Below are positions 33,440-42,686 of a DNA stretch of 64,000 nucleotides, one piece after another. The position numbers and the translations under genes are program-made. The first letter of the stretch is position 1, and the number at the start of each line of letters is the position of its first letter. The notes beneath the pieces are model-generated. The model saw only the letters and a list, made by a program, of their open reading frames with translations, did not search any database and was not told the DNA's origin. The stretch covers positions 1-64,000 of the forward strand of contig DASPLL010000023.1 in the NCBI GenBank assembly GCA_035627615.1. The letters run 5' to 3'. This DNA is from BRH-c25 sp035627615. Its GTDB lineage: Bacteria > Bacillota > Clostridia > Lutisporales > Lutisporaceae.

Positions 33440-34201
33440 ATGGCAAGACAGGCCAGAAGGCATAGTGATACCGGAATATATCATATAATGCTGAGAGGAA
33501 TAGACAAGAGACTTATTTTTATGGATGACGACGATAAAAAGAAGTTTATGGCAGGACTGGAAAAGGTTAAGGAATCAGCATATTTTAAGCTTTATGCCTA
33601 TTGTCTTATGGATAATCATATTCACTTATTGCTGGAAGAGAATGAAGCGCTTGGAACAATTGTTAAGCGCATAACTGTAGGATATGTACAATGGCACAAT
33701 AATAAGTATGAAAGAACAGGACATTTGTTTAGCAATAGATATCAAAGTGAACCTGTCGAGTCGGAAAACTATCTTTTCACTGCATTGAGATATATTCATC
33801 AAAATCCTGTAAAAGCCGGTATGGTAAAGCAAGCTGAAGATTATCCCTGGAGCAGTTATTATGATTATATAAAGGCATATAATAAAGATGATACATTAGT
33901 TGAACCAGGTTTTATTTTAGATTATTTTGGGACCCAGGACAACTTTGTGTCTTTTATGAATGAGTCTAACAATGATGAGTGTATGGAATATAAAGCTGTT
34001 CTGAAATATACCGATACACAGCTGAGAGCTTGGATAGAAAACAGATATAGCATAGAAGCCATCCTGGCTTTACCTGCCATATCCAGAATCAAACAGATTA
34101 TAGAAATTTACAATGAAACCGGTTCAAGTATAAGACAGCTGAGCAGGGTACTGGGAATGGGAAGATCAATAGTGGGAAAAGCAGTGAAAGCAGACAGATG
34201 A
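33440..34201 (+). CDS. REP-associated tyrosine (Y1/HUH) transposase, RAYT
   Basis: 253 residues. N-terminal Y1 transposase domain with MARQARRHSDTGIYHIMLRG, the HUH metal motif in DNHIHLLLE, and GHLFSNRYQSEPVE..NYLFTALRYIHQNPVKA. C-terminal HTH (about 215-248) similar to the DnaA-type domain added to many RAYTs. Single-stranded DNA nuclease that nicks or mobilises REP hairpins. No inverted terminal repeats of a normal IS; flanked by CCACGGGGACG repeats instead. The only plus-strand gene near here. TTTACA-17-TATTAT upstream could be its promoter, and GGGGTGAT its ribosome site. Intact. Confidence 0.9.
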   Translation: MARQARRHSDTGIYHIMLRGIDKRLIFMDDDDKKKFMAGLEKVKESAYFKLYAYCLMDNHIHLLLEENEALGTIVKRITVGYVQWHNNKYERTGHLFSNRYQSEPVESENYLFTALRYIHQNPVKAGMVKQAEDYPWSSYYDYIKAYNKDDTLVEPGFILDYFGTQDNFVSFMNESNNDECMEYKAVLKYTDTQLRAWIENRYSIEAILALPAISRIKQIIEIYNETGSSIRQLSRVLGMGRSIVGKAVKADR

Positions 34202-34203
34202 AA

Positions 34204-34239
34204 CGTCCCCGTGGCTGCCCGTGGCTGCCAGTGGCTGCA
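34204..34239. repeat. Repeats CGTCCCCGTGG/CCGTGGCTGC flanking the transposase (right)
   Basis: CGTCCCCGTGGCTGC followed by CCGTGGCTGC and a diverged CAGTGGCTGC. The first element is the reverse complement of CCACGGGGACG found left of the gene. Confidence 0.65.
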
Positions 34240-34250
34240 ATCCTTTATGT

Positions 34251-35159
34251 TTATAAAATACTGTTAATCTGTGTCTTAATTTTTTGTACTGCTGATTCCA
34301 AACTGTTTTTTTCATTTTCCAAAAGCTCCGGCACATAAATTTCTCTTGCACCGTACCGGCCAAGACTAACGGGCATTCCTATGGAAACATCACTGTATCC
34401 CAATTCTCCCTCCAGCGGTATTGAGCATTCAATTATCCTTCCACTGTCCGAAACAATTGCTTCAAGGATTTCCACCACCATGACGGAAGAGGTCCACCCG
34501 CTTGTCCTTTTGCTGTCAAGTCTCTGAAATTCTCCGAACCAGTTGAATAACCTGTTTTTTACCGCTGCCTTTTTTTCATCACTGATTACAATCGGTTTTC
34601 CATCATACCTGATATGATTCAGCAGAGGGACCTGCTCTGCACCATGTTCTCCGATGCAATAACCTTCAAGCTTGTCATATTCCAGGTTGAATTCATCAGC
34701 TATTGCCAATTTCAGACGCAAGCTATCATTTGCAGAGAAACCCAGCATCCTTGCCCTGTCACGGTGAAGCTTCCTGTACAGATAAAAATTGAATACATCA
34801 ATTGGATTAGTCGCAGTTATTATTATCCCGTCTTTATTGTATTTGCCAAGCTTTTCTGCTATGTCATCAACGATCCCAAGATTATCCTTCAGATACTCAT
34901 CCCTTGTCACTACCTCCCTCTCCGGCGCACCAGCGGCTATAAGAATCACTTCACAATCTCCGATATCCTCATAATCTGCTGCCATTACCTTTGTTTTTGA
35001 AAAGGGTAAAACAGCATGCTCCATGTCCATTACATGGCTTAGCAGCATGTTCCTTCTTCTGCCTAGCAGCTTTATTTCATCAAATAATCCTTTTTGAGCT
35101 GCCAGGAAGGCAGTTGTTGAGCCAATCAGCCCGTTTCCTCCGATCACAGCCAGTTTCAT
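34251..35159 (-). CDS. Lactate/malate dehydrogenase family protein
   Basis: 302 residues. NAD-binding GGNGLIGSTTA at the N-terminus, then AAGAPER, TNPIDVFN and the catalytic His motif GEHGAEQVPL. The dinucleotide loop is unusual (GGNGLIG for GxGxxG), and the usual substrate-loop and Arg blocks are divergent, so lactate versus malate versus another 2-hydroxyacid cannot be decided. Single gene between the transposase and a divergent DEAD helicase. ATG 35159 behind AGGGGAGGGG. Confidence 0.82.
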   Translation of the reverse strand: MKLAVIGGNGLIGSTTAFLAAQKGLFDEIKLLGRRRNMLLSHVMDMEHAVLPFSKTKVMAADYEDIGDCEVILIAAGAPEREVVTRDEYLKDNLGIVDDIAEKLGKYNKDGIIITATNPIDVFNFYLYRKLHRDRARMLGFSANDSLRLKLAIADEFNLEYDKLEGYCIGEHGAEQVPLLNHIRYDGKPIVISDEKKAAVKNRLFNWFGEFQRLDSKRTSGWTSSVMVVEILEAIVSDSGRIIECSIPLEGELGYSDVSIGMPVSLGRYGAREIYVPELLENEKNSLESAVQKIKTQINSIL

Positions 35160-35350
35160 GTTATCCCCTCCCTTTAGTAAATCGGTGAATTGATGTATAG
35201 TTTAATTATACATCAGGCTAAACCAAAACATACAGCTGCAGTCAATATTTCTGCACAAACCGTTGTGAGCCATATCCCATATGGAACAAAACGAAAGCAC
35301 ATGATATAATTAGAATATCTTACATCTTATATCAATGAAAGAAGGCACAA

Positions 35351-36841
35351 ATGAACAGTAATTTTAATGACCTAGGCATTTCGCCTCCCATTTTAAAAGC
35401 CATAGAGGAAATGGGCTTCAAAATGCCTACAAAAGTACAGAGCAAGGCTATTCCACATGTTTTAAAACGTGAGGACCTGATTGTAATGTCTAAGACGGGC
35501 AGCGGCAAGACTGCTGTTTTTGGCATCCCTTTACTGCAAATGACTGATCCGGCCGCAGCAGGGCCCCAGGCTCTGATTCTCACACCAACCCGGGAGCTGG
35601 CAGTTCAGATTGACAGCGATCTCAAACAGATGTCAAAGCATCTTCGGCATAGGACAACTGCTGTCTATGGACAGCATAACATGAACGTTGAAATGCAGGC
35701 CCTCAGTAAGGGCACCTCTATTGTCACAGGAACACCAGGGCGGGTATATGATCACATCAGCCGTGGGAGTCTGGTTACCAAACACGTGAATTTTCTGGTA
35801 CTGGATGAAGCAGACAGGATGCTTGATATGGGTTTTATCGATCAAGTGGAGAGGATTATCAATACCATCCCCGGAGACCGGATGACCCTGCTGTTTTCTG
35901 CCACCATACCCTCCGAGATCAAAAAGATCTGCAGGGACTACATGAAGCATCCGGTAACTATTGAGATTGAATCACAGACCAAGACAGTGGATACTACCCG
36001 GCAAATATACTACCGCGTGGAGCATAACGAAAAGAACACACAGTTGAACCGCCTGCTTATGGTTGAGCAGCCGGAAAGCTGTATGATCTTCTGCAACACA
36101 AGGGTCGCCGTCGACAGGGTTCAGAGCTTTTTATCCCGGAAGGGCTATGCCACTCAGGCACTGCACGGGGATATCCCCCAGGGAAGAAGGCTTAAGACCA
36201 TGCAGCAGTTCAAACAGGGAAAGTTTCATCTGCTGGTGGCCACAGATGTTGCAGCCCGCGGCATTCATATCGAAGGCTTGTCCCTGGTGGTCAACTATGA
36301 TGTCCCTGTCGAAAAGGACAGCTATGTGCACAGGATAGGGCGTACCGGCAGAGCAGGTAAGACAGGCCGTGCCGTTACTCTGGTCACAGGTGACGACATC
36401 ATGAACCTCTATGCAATAGAAGAGCATATAGGAGCAAGAATTGAAGAGGAGGAATTGCCTTCGGAGTCTGTTCTCAATGAGCGTAGGGCTTCAGCAGAAA
36501 AATGGATCCAGTCCAAGTCGCCGCAGCGTCTCGAAAAGCCTTCAGCGGATGTCCAGCACAAAGCCCCTGCTGCCAAAGCTGTGGGAGAATTTGATAAAAA
36601 ACCTCAGAAAAGCAATTTACCCCGGTCAGTACCGGAAGCAGGCAATAAGAAGAGGCAAAAGAGACCTCAATACAGCAGACCTTATCAGCGCCATGATGAA
36701 CAGAGAAACCGGCAGACCGGGATTGAAGCTGCCCAGCAGAATCATACTCCCATACAGAGCCCTGAGCCGTTGAAGAACTTTGAGCCTGCAGCTAAAAAAT
36801 CGTTTCTTAAGCGTATGTTACAGCGCATATTGGGCAAGTAA
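35351..36841 (+). CDS. DEAD-box ATP-dependent RNA helicase
   Basis: 496 residues. Q motif (FNDLGISPPILKAIEEMGF..PT.VQ), Walker A SKTGSGKT, PTRELA, TPGR, DEAD, SAT, then helicase domain 2 with VATDVAARGIHIE and HRIGRTGRAG. The last ~110 residues are a basic, low-complexity tail that helps RNA binding, as in CsdA/RhlE/CshA-type proteins involved in ribosome assembly or RNA decay. Starts with ATG 35351 after GAAGG. Its stop is 7 bp from the end of a truncated S-layer gene on the other strand. Confidence 0.93.
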   Translation: MNSNFNDLGISPPILKAIEEMGFKMPTKVQSKAIPHVLKREDLIVMSKTGSGKTAVFGIPLLQMTDPAAAGPQALILTPTRELAVQIDSDLKQMSKHLRHRTTAVYGQHNMNVEMQALSKGTSIVTGTPGRVYDHISRGSLVTKHVNFLVLDEADRMLDMGFIDQVERIINTIPGDRMTLLFSATIPSEIKKICRDYMKHPVTIEIESQTKTVDTTRQIYYRVEHNEKNTQLNRLLMVEQPESCMIFCNTRVAVDRVQSFLSRKGYATQALHGDIPQGRRLKTMQQFKQGKFHLLVATDVAARGIHIEGLSLVVNYDVPVEKDSYVHRIGRTGRAGKTGRAVTLVTGDDIMNLYAIEEHIGARIEEEELPSESVLNERRASAEKWIQSKSPQRLEKPSADVQHKAPAAKAVGEFDKKPQKSNLPRSVPEAGNKKRQKRPQYSRPYQRHDEQRNRQTGIEAAQQNHTPIQSPEPLKNFEPAAKKSFLKRMLQRILGK

Positions 36842-36847
36842 AGGTTC

Positions 36848-37790
36848 TTATAAACAAAGGACTGCTGCACTGCCCTGCTTCGCAAGCTTCTTCTGCAGCC
36901 TTAAGGCCTTTTCTGACAGTACCATCATGTTCTGCCTTGTGATGCTTGCATCGGGATTGTATTTGTTATTTCCTACACCACCGATGATGCCTAGCTTTTT
37001 GGCTATGGCTATCTCCCTATAGTAGTATGCATTTTTGCTTATATCGTCGAAGTTGCTATCTGCCTTTGTCTCTAATCCAAGAGTCCTTACCGGGAAGTAC
37101 AGGAATTCCGCCCCGGTGATATTCTTCTTGGGAGCATACTCATTTTCCGATATCCCCTTCAGTATGCCCTTGGATGCCAGCACCTCTATGGGCTTCTTTG
37201 CCCAGGCCGCACTTTCCAGATCGTCAAAGGTCTTATACACGTATACTACCGCATAGCCGCTGAAGTGCGTGGTAGTGAAGATCACCATGCCTGTGGCGGG
37301 GTCATACCTTCCCGAAGGCACCTCCACCATATTGCCCTGTCCGTCAATGTACCATACGGCTATGTGCTCAGGATCGGCATGCTCCTGTGGAGTCGGCTGA
37401 TAGGGGATGCTTACCGTTACCGGAGCATTCTCATTTCTCCAGGCATAAGGCTTCCCATCCACCTTGAGGCTTAGCTGTATCACCGGCCTATCGCCTATCC
37501 AATTTCTTTTTTCTTCTGTTATACCGGTCATATCCGCCTTTGCGATGTTCAGGGATACTTTACCGGCTGCCGTGCCGGTCTGCTGCGACAGCATGTTGCC
37601 GGGGACGGTCACTGCTGCTATGTCGGTCTTTATTTCCATCTGAGCCTACCTTCGTATTGTCTGCAGGAGGCTGTGAAGGCGTCCCCGGTGTTCCACCGCC
37701 ACCACCGCTGCCGCTGCTGCTGTCAACATTACCTATCAGGGTCAGATTGTTCTCACTGATCACAGCAGCTGTTGTGCCGTTGTATACCTT
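36848..37790 (-). pseudogene. Remnant of an S-layer-homology surface protein with a YDG-like domain
   Basis: Reading from 37790: KVYNGTTAAVISENNLTLIGNV (a YDG-type Ig-like piece), a Gly/Ser linker, then a frameshift near 37640 into EIKTDIAAVTV...NMLSQQTG, a domain shared with the intact surface protein at 45939-49466, and SLH modules. The third SLH domain is missing: the frame ends QGSAAVLCL next to the helicase stop. Both ends are thus lost and the middle is shifted. A paralogue of the 45.9-kb gene, which has the same GDRP.LQ...G..W...APVTVS.PY pattern. Confidence 0.75.
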
Positions 37791-37989
37791 ATTGCAGGCC
37801 ATACAGGAGCTTGCAGGAGGCCGTACGATAACCGTAATCGCACACAGACTTTTGACAGTAAAACGTGCAGACAAAATACTCGTGCTTGAAGAAGGAAAAG
37901 TAGTTGAATTCGGAACCCATATGGAGCTTCTTGAAAAAGATGGGCTTTACAAAAGGCTCTGCGACATGCAGTTCCGATACGAAAATTAA
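37789..37989 (+). pseudogene. C-terminal fragment of an ABC exporter (MsbA/MDR type)
   Basis: From 37789 the plus strand reads LLQAIQELAGGRTITVIAHRL, TVKRADKILVLEEGKVVEFG and HMELLEKDGLYKRLCDMQF: the H-loop and C-terminal end of an ATP-binding domain of ABC-type exporters. The rest of the gene is absent; the YDG piece of the S-layer remnant abuts it on the opposite strand, marking a deletion or rearrangement joint at 37789-37790. A terminator follows directly. Confidence 0.75.
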
Positions 37990-38021
37990 AGCTGAGACAC
38001 GGGATACCTCGTATCTCGGCT
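37990..38021 (+). terminator. Terminator after the ABC exporter fragment
   Basis: AGCTGAGACACGGG pairs with CCTCGTATCTCGGCT with G-U and one mismatch; CTTTTC follows. This is the old terminator of the lost ABC gene. Confidence 0.7.
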
Positions 38022-38058
38022 CTTTTCGCCTGTCTTTATAGAATCCCTGCAATCAGGT

Positions 38059-38652
38059 TTATTTTAGCTCTATCTCTTCTCCTGCCTTTACGATCAGTCT
38101 GTTCTTTGCTGTGAATGCCTCAGCTTTTTTTGCATCAAAAAGTGCCCCGGGTACCATATGTATCGGAATTGCGTGCTTTGCCCCAATCAGATCTGCACAT
38201 CTGGACGCTTCTGCCTCATCCATATTATAAATTCCGTCTGTGGGCAGAAGCGCGTAATCGATACTCATTGAAGTGTAATCCTTCATTTCTTTCGTAGTGG
38301 AGGTATCTCCGGCAGCATAAAGCTTTATACCGTCAAAGGCCAATATATACCCTACACACTGCTTTCTGTCGTGATTTGAATTATATGCCGGGACTGCCTG
38401 AATATTGACTCCGCCTATGTCGAAGCTTTTGTAGCTGCCATTCTGCAGTGCATCCTGATTCTGTATGATAACGCATGTGCTTTTTTTTGCCGGCTTCCCG
38501 GTCTGGTTGTGATCTCCATGCTGGTGGGTAACCAGGATGATATCCGCAGGAATGTCATATCCCTCCCCTACATACGGATCCACGTAGATTACCGACTTGT
38601 TATCAGTAGTAATGCGGAAACTGCCATGCCCCTGAAACAATAACTTTGCCAT
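38059..38652 (-). CDS. Metallo-beta-lactamase-fold hydrolase (UlaG/UPF0173-like)
   Basis: 197 residues. HQHGDHNQTG is the HxHxDH metal motif; AAGDTS supplies the bridging Asp and PIHMVPG the last His. Short form of the family in which DP.V near the start and the H-x-G at the N-terminus (FQGHGSF) are typical. Such proteins cleave phosphoester or lactone bonds; substrate unknown. Single gene; strong AAGGAGG before ATG 38652. The 254-bp gap to the MFS gene has nothing I recognise. Confidence 0.88.
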   Translation of the reverse strand: MAKLLFQGHGSFRITTDNKSVIYVDPYVGEGYDIPADIILVTHQHGDHNQTGKPAKKSTCVIIQNQDALQNGSYKSFDIGGVNIQAVPAYNSNHDRKQCVGYILAFDGIKLYAAGDTSTTKEMKDYTSMSIDYALLPTDGIYNMDEAEASRCADLIGAKHAIPIHMVPGALFDAKKAEAFTAKNRLIVKAGEEIELK

Positions 38653-38906
38653 ACTGGTTCCTCCTTATATATATTAATAATATTAGGATACCCTGTTAGC
38701 CACATTTTACCATTCAATTCATGAATTTTGCAACATACATAATGGCGGCAACAATGGCTTAGGCCTTTCTGCTGTTTATTATTTACAATAATAATAAAAT
38801 ATGATATATTAATACGCGTGCTTATTATCATACTTTTAATAAATACTATAATAAGAAGTGTATTTTGGGGAGAACAGCATTGGAGCACTCGGAGGTATCA
38901 CAATTC

Positions 38907-40091
38907 ATGGCTACGTTCTTTTTAATGGTAATCTATATGGCTTTTATCAGCCTGGGGCTGCCCGATTCCCTGTTGGGAACAGCATGGCCGCTCATGCAGC
39001 TGGAATACAAAGCGCCCTTTGAGGCAGCAGGCCTGGTTTCCATGTCCATAGCTGGAGGCACTATCGTTTCAAGCTTTGCAAGCGGAGCTGTCCATAAGCA
39101 TTTGAGTACCGGAAAAATAACCCTGATCAGCTGCCTGATGACAGCTTCTTCTCTGCTGGGCTTCACTTTTTCACCCTCTCTGCTCTGGCTTCTTTTCCTG
39201 GCAGTACCTCTTGGCCTGGGGGCAGGCTCTGTTGATGCTGCGTTGAATAATTATGTCGCTACTCATTACAAAGCGCATCATATGAGCTGGCTGCACTGTT
39301 TCTGGGGAGTCGGGGCTACCACCGGACCTATCATAATGTCCCAGTTCATTTCACGGCAGAATTCCTGGAGAAGCGGATACTTTACCGTTTCTATGATTCA
39401 GTTCACTTTGGCTGCTTTGCTTTTTTTCACTCTCCCGATGTGGAGCCGTATGGCAAAGGAGGTTCACACCCACCCTGTTTATCCCGATGAGGGAGAAAAA
39501 GGCGCGGAAGAAAAGATAAATCCTTTGTATATCAAGGGAGTCAAGTTCTCACTTGTTTCTTTCCTGTTTTACTGCGGTGCGGAAGCTACTATGGGCCTTT
39601 GGGGCAGCAGCTTTCTTGTAAGTGTTAAAGAGCTGCCTGCAGCCTTGGCAGCACAATGGGTTTCTTTGTATTATGGCGGAATAACCGTAGGCAGGTTGAT
39701 AACGGGGTTTGTAACCTTAAAGATCAGCAACAGGCTTCTGATCCGTACTGGACAGATCATTACACTGTCCGGAATTCTGCTCCTTCTGCTGCCTTTATCG
39801 GCTGTTTTCTCGCTTCCAGGTTTTATTCTTGTCGGACTTGGCTGTGCACCCATTTTCCCATGTATGATACATGAAACTCCTGCACGTTTTGGCAAGGGAA
39901 ATTCTCAAAGGATCATCGGATATCAAATGGCTTTCGCCTATATAGGCGGTACATTTTTGCCTCCAGTCCTGGGATTTGTTGCAGCCCGCACGACAATAGG
40001 CCTGCTTCCATTCTTTGTTCTGGGATATATCATTAGTATAATAATTGCTTCTGAAAAAATAAATGAATCAATGAGATTGAAAAGAGTATGA
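38907..40091 (+). CDS. MFS transporter
   Basis: 394 residues from ATG 38907 with GGAGG 11 nt upstream (TTGs at 38865 and 38880 would add 9-14 residues without homology-like text). Twelve membrane helices in two bundles. The start FLMVIYMAFISLGLPDSLLGTAWP and the loop after helix 2 are like the fucose/sugar-permease-like branch of MFS. Substrate unknown. Followed by a hairpin over its stop codon. Confidence 0.85.
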   Translation: MATFFLMVIYMAFISLGLPDSLLGTAWPLMQLEYKAPFEAAGLVSMSIAGGTIVSSFASGAVHKHLSTGKITLISCLMTASSLLGFTFSPSLLWLLFLAVPLGLGAGSVDAALNNYVATHYKAHHMSWLHCFWGVGATTGPIIMSQFISRQNSWRSGYFTVSMIQFTLAALLFFTLPMWSRMAKEVHTHPVYPDEGEKGAEEKINPLYIKGVKFSLVSFLFYCGAEATMGLWGSSFLVSVKELPAALAAQWVSLYYGGITVGRLITGFVTLKISNRLLIRTGQIITLSGILLLLLPLSAVFSLPGFILVGLGCAPIFPCMIHETPARFGKGNSQRIIGYQMAFAYIGGTFLPPVLGFVAARTTIGLLPFFVLGYIISIIIASEKINESMRLKRV

Positions 40092-40116
40092 CAGGCAGCT
40101 TCAATACCTGTCATAC
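40086..40116 (+). terminator. Hairpin terminator over the MFS stop codon
   Basis: GTATGACAGG and CCTGTCATAC form a perfect 10-bp stem whose left arm contains the TGA stop. An AT-rich tract follows. Nothing else is seen between it and 40245. Confidence 0.6.
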
Positions 40117-40245
40117 ATCTAAATATTCAGGTATGAGCTTTATAAGATAAGGCCAGAAGTAACCGAACCAAACTATCGTACGAAACATATTTTATTTCCT
40201 TAATAAGTAATTATGTGACGATAAAAAAATAAAACTGCCACACAA

Positions 40246-40923
40246 TCATATGCCGAATATCCTCTTCAAAGCTGTCCGGTCCAGATTCCTGCCTATGGCA
40301 ATTCCCTTGTCAAGCACCCGCTCCCTCGCTTCGTCGCGGTCCAAGCCCTGATTAAGCTTCATCCATTCCTGTGGCACCCAGTTCTCTACCTTGTCATATA
40401 CATTTGCAGGCCAACCGTAAGGCTGCCCATAGCTATCCGTCTTCCGCCTGCTTCCGGCCACAGTAATATAAAAATGCTGCTGCAGTTCCATAATAGCCTT
40501 ATCTACTCTGCTGCCGCCCTTTTTTAAAGTGACTCCCAGCTCCCGCCTTATATCACTGGTATTCAACAGGGTCTTTCCCTCAAAAAGCTGCCACAGCTGC
40601 CAGACTGTCTGATTTATCTCCCCTGCCCCACGCCTTTCCTCCATATGCTCCCCCGGGCGAAAGGCTGTAAAAAACATTGAGTACATTTGCGCCGACACAA
40701 AGCCCTTGTGTCCGCCCAGAATACAGCCGAAGGCCAAGCGTTTTTCCTCAGCAGCCCTATCCTTCCAGCGCCATGGATCTGTGTCCGGGTCGCCGGTATG
40801 CCAGTTCTCCTCCGCAGTCTCTTCCGAAAGAGATGGAAAGCCGGGTAAAATATTGGATAGCGCCATAAATCCAAGCTCATCGACCCTGTCCAAAAAATCC
40901 TCATATTTGTTCAAAAATATCAT
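40246..40923 (-). CDS. AlkZ-related hypothetical protein
   Basis: 225 residues from ATG 40923, with GGAGG six bases upstream. Cytoplasmic. Contains YPWRWKD-like DTDPWRWKDRAAEEKRLAFGCILGGHKGFVS and a winged-helix-like middle (VWQLWQLFEGKTLLNTSDIRRELGV), which I associate with AlkZ-related (HTH_42-type) proteins of DNA repair origin. Catalytic QxQ of true AlkZ glycosylases is not visible, so glycosylase activity is doubtful. Stop-to-start gap to the flavin-type gene upstream is 22 bp. Confidence 0.6.
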   Translation of the reverse strand: MIFLNKYEDFLDRVDELGFMALSNILPGFPSLSEETAEENWHTGDPDTDPWRWKDRAAEEKRLAFGCILGGHKGFVSAQMYSMFFTAFRPGEHMEERRGAGEINQTVWQLWQLFEGKTLLNTSDIRRELGVTLKKGGSRVDKAIMELQQHFYITVAGSRRKTDSYGQPYGWPANVYDKVENWVPQEWMKLNQGLDRDEARERVLDKGIAIGRNLDRTALKRIFGI

Positions 40924-40944
40924 CAGCATCCTCCGATAAATACT

Positions 40945-41358
40945 CTATTTCAAGCTCAATTCCTCATATTGGGAGTCAATCCACAAGACTGATCCATCAG
41001 CCGAAAATTTCAATACGCAGTAATTGGGATCAGTCACTCCGCCAGGAAAATGATTCACAAACCAGTCCAGCCACATTTCTTTTTTGATTTCAGGCTCTGT
41101 AAGGATTTCCACCGTACCCGTCAGGGTAACATTGTTGCTTCCGTCACAGTAGCACAAGCATGCTTTGTTATTCAGCCTGATGCATTTAGCTTTTCCGGAG
41201 TTCAGGCTGGTTGCAAACCAGGCGTGATTTATCCCTTCCGTTTTCAGACTTGAAATAGTAGATGCCCTGGGAAATCCTGCTTCATCAATCAAGGCTATTA
41301 CTGCAGTCTCAGCCTCCTCCATTATAGCTCCTGCTTTTGTGATCAGTTCGTGCTCCAT
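40945..41358 (-). CDS. Pyridoxamine 5'-phosphate oxidase-fold flavoprotein
   Basis: 137 residues, the FMN-binding split-barrel fold. PRASTISSLKTEGINHAWFAT, LNNKACLCYCDGSNNVTLTG and the W-rich C-terminus fit the general-stress-protein-26/PNPOx-like group. May act on a flavin- or F420-type cofactor; substrate unknown. Shares direction with the AlkZ-related gene. ATG 41358 behind AGGAG. Confidence 0.85.
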   Translation of the reverse strand: MEHELITKAGAIMEEAETAVIALIDEAGFPRASTISSLKTEGINHAWFATSLNSGKAKCIRLNNKACLCYCDGSNNVTLTGTVEILTEPEIKKEMWLDWFVNHFPGGVTDPNYCVLKFSADGSVLWIDSQYEELSLK

Positions 41359-41445
41359 GTAATTTCACACTCCTTCGCATACCGCATATTGCTCTGGCCC
41401 TATGCAGCCGCTTTTTGCTCTATATTATCACAATGAATAAGACAA

Positions 41446-42363
41446 CTATATGTCATGTTCATATTTCAGAATAATTTTTTTTGCCTTTTCTTTTATCTCA
41501 TCAGCCATATCAACAGGCTCAAGGACCCTTACCTTATCCCCGAAACCCAGTATCCAGGATATCATATGGTTCCTGTTTGTATACCCAATGGAGAATTTAA
41601 GACTTCCATCCTCCGTAAAAACATAACAATCGGGCCCGTATTCCTCAACCAGGCGGTATTCCATTGACTTGTCAAACAGTACCGTAATCCTGTTTTTATC
41701 AATAAAGTAACCATCCATATCAAGCTTTTCCGCAGGTATTTCCCTTGGGACATACAGCTCATCAAGCACCTTATGCCTCCATAACCGGTTGAGCTTGAAC
41801 AGGCGAAAAGCATTTCTCTCCCTGCAGTAACCGAACACATACCAGGCAGTCCACCTGTAAGTAATAAAATATGGCTCAATTGTACGTTTTGAAAGCCCCT
41901 TTTCCGAATAGTAATCAAAGCTCACAAGCTTATTTCCAGCTATCGCGGCTTTCAGCAGCCTGATTTTTTCTGAAAGGCTGGATTTGTAATGGGAAGCCAG
42001 GTCAATGAAAAGAGTATCCTTTGTAGAGAAAAGCGCTTCATTTTTGGGTGCCAGCTTTGAAATCAATGCTTTGATTCCCGAAGTATCAGAAACACTGCCA
42101 AGGCTTTTTAACCCGGTTATGATATTCTGAAGCTCCTCAACCGACAATACTCTTTTATCCAGCTTGAAGCCCTCCGCAATGGCGATCCCCCCATCACCAC
42201 CCTGATAGGTGATAACTGGTATCCCAGCTTTACATATGTCGTCAATATCCCTGTGGATGGTCCTGCGGGAAACCTCGAATCTCTCCGCCAGCTCAGGCGC
42301 CGTTATCTTGCTGCACTGCAGCAGTATCGTGATAATTCCTAATAAACGGTCTATCTTCATCAT
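41446..42363 (-). CDS. YafY-type transcriptional regulator (HTH + WYL)
   Basis: 305 residues. N-terminal HTH_11 (RLLGIITILLQ..KITAPELAERFEVSRRTIHRDID), linker, WYL domain with TYRWTAWYVFGYCRERNAFRLFKLNRL, and a C-terminal WCX extension. Such regulators bind a small ligand or nucleic acid through WYL and often control adjacent genes; the PNPOx-like and AlkZ-related genes downstream are candidates. ATG 42363 (or the next codon) after GGGTGAA. Confidence 0.9.
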   Translation of the reverse strand: MMKIDRLLGIITILLQCSKITAPELAERFEVSRRTIHRDIDDICKAGIPVITYQGGDGGIAIAEGFKLDKRVLSVEELQNIITGLKSLGSVSDTSGIKALISKLAPKNEALFSTKDTLFIDLASHYKSSLSEKIRLLKAAIAGNKLVSFDYYSEKGLSKRTIEPYFITYRWTAWYVFGYCRERNAFRLFKLNRLWRHKVLDELYVPREIPAEKLDMDGYFIDKNRITVLFDKSMEYRLVEEYGPDCYVFTEDGSLKFSIGYTNRNHMISWILGFGDKVRVLEPVDMADEIKEKAKKIILKYEHDI

Positions 42364-42442
42364 TTCACCCTTCTACTATTCCTGCAGGTCATTTACAGCT
42401 GTACGCCGGCAGGAAACCTTACAGACAACCGGAAGGCAAAAT

Positions 42443-42500
42443 AAAACCTCCCTTAAGTAAAGCAACTATCAATTCTACTTTACCAAATCAGGAGGTTTTT
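42443..42500. terminator. Nested hairpin, AAAACCTCC...GGAGGTTTTT
   Basis: Outer arms AAAACCTCC and GGAGGTTTT enclose a second stem AGTAAAG/CTTTAC. T-run on the plus side. It lies between the nitroreductase and WYL genes and can end transcription of either neighbour. Confidence 0.6.
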
Positions 42501-42536
42501 AGCTATTATTATATTGTACTCCCACTGTTTCCCAAT

Positions 42537-42654
42537 GGACAGGCACCTTGTCCCACCCTGTCTCCCTGTTTTTTCTCAATACCTTATAACAACAGAAGTA
42601 ATTGCGTAAGCAATTACAACACACTGTTTCAACGAGGCGGGGTATATACCCGCC
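42537..42654. repeat. Palindrome-rich intergenic stretch (GGACAGG motif and two hairpins)
   Basis: GGACAGGCACCTTGTCCC at 42537-42554 (one-base bulge in the stem), GTAATTGC-GTAA-GCAATTAC at 42598-42617, and GGCGGG-N7-CCCGCC at 42636-42654. No gene is seen in the 323 bp from 42364 to 42686. The first motif belongs to the GGGACAGG family also at 45882, 51009 and 55754. Confidence 0.5.
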
Positions 42655-42686
42655 ACCTATAGAGGTCAGGGACATCTTTTGCCTAG

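Noticed and set aside
42598..42654. Possible small RNA from the palindromes before the nitroreductase
   Set aside because: Two hairpins are clear but there is no promoter or T-run that would define a transcript.
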